Assembly: GCA_016934125.1 (NCBI GenBank)
Contig: JAFGTL010000104.1
Coordinates: 1 to 7,439, forward strand
Length of the DNA stretch: 7,439 bases
Direction: 5' to 3'
Origin: Candidatus Hydrogenedentota bacterium
Lineage (GTDB): Bacteria; Hydrogenedentota; Hydrogenedentia; Hydrogenedentales; SLHB01
This document shows, one piece after another, positions 7,346 to 7,439 of the stretch (position 1 is the first letter of the stretch; every line of letters starts with the position of its first letter). The notes under the pieces are model-generated. The model made no database searches. It saw only the letters and a program-made list of their open reading frames with translations, and was not told the origin of the DNA. Both the position numbers and the translations under genes were made by a program.

Positions 7346-7439
7346 GGTGAACCCCCCTTATTCGGTTCTCGTTGCGCCGGGAGCCAGGCGACACGCAGTC
7401 GCGCCGGGCGCGGGGTTTTGAACATGGCCCCGAGCTTGC
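7346..7439 (-). other. Leader / upstream region of the minus-strand gene, no assigned gene
   Basis: These 94 bases show no clear -35/-10 pair. All three minus-strand frames are open here, except for the TAA at 7360-7358, so I cannot tell an untranslated leader from the tail of an upstream gene. One minus frame (from 7437, with an ATG at 7425) would end in TGA at 7344-7342, overlapping the GTG start as GTGA. A plus-strand ATG at 7424 with GGGG upstream at 7412-7415 could equally open a divergent gene. Two overlapping inverted repeats are present: GCGAC/GTCGC (7388-7402) and CGCGCC-G-GGCGCG (7400-7412). Confidence 0.3.
7352..7359 (-). promoter_or_regulatory. Strong Shine-Dalgarno site deciding the GTG start
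   Basis: Read on the minus strand, AAGGGGGG is followed by a six-base spacer (TTCACC) and then GTG. Its first bases overlap the in-frame TAA. Together these leave the GTG at 7345-7343 as the only sensible start of the long minus-strand gene. Confidence 0.75.

Noticed and set aside
7400..7420. GC-rich palindrome followed by GGGTTTT on the plus strand, resembling an intrinsic terminator.
   Set aside because: The perfect arms leave a one-base loop, only four Ts follow, and no plus-strand gene lies upstream to be terminated.

Overview
This is a GC-rich bacterial window with no RNA genes, mobile elements or CRISPR arrays that I can see. It holds three protein genes with almost no space between them. 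Both complete genes encode very large exported proteins with a glycoside-hydrolase-like plan: signal peptide, TIM barrel, Rossmann-like domain, Pro-rich hinge, then beta-sandwich modules. The third, incomplete gene encodes a uroporphyrinogen-decarboxylase-family (MtaA/CmuA-like) protein. High GC, giant secreted putative glycosidases and a URO-D paralogue next to them suggest a polysaccharide-degrading bacterium of the Planctomycetes/Verrucomicrobia/Lentisphaerae type, or a lineage such as Hydrogenedentes or Armatimonadetes. This is an inference from gene style; nothing here fixes the taxon.

Layout. Bases 1-629 (+) are the C-terminal part of the URO-D-like gene, whose start lies outside the window. 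After a 21-base gap with a good Shine-Dalgarno site comes a 1012-residue putative glycosidase (651-3689, +), probably in the same operon. Its catalytic region resembles the GH106 (alpha-L-rhamnosidase) type, and it carries a GH78-style jelly-roll near its C-terminus. Twenty bases separate it from a convergent 1211-residue exported protein (7345-3710, -) with a putative glycosidase TIM barrel, a CxCxxC cluster and a C-terminal half of about 440 residues that I cannot assign. That gene starts with GTG behind a strong AAGGGGGG site. Bases 7346-7439 are its leader, with two overlapping inverted repeats and no clear promoter.

How the genes may work together. The two large proteins are probably exported and would act on complex glycans outside the cytoplasm or at the cell surface. 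The URO-D-like protein belongs to a superfamily that includes corrinoid-dependent methyltransferases as well as the heme enzyme. Its place in a glycan-degradation neighbourhood makes a role on methylated or otherwise modified breakdown products possible, but this is a hypothesis. No transporter, regulator, sulfatase or corrinoid protein lies inside the window to settle the substrate.
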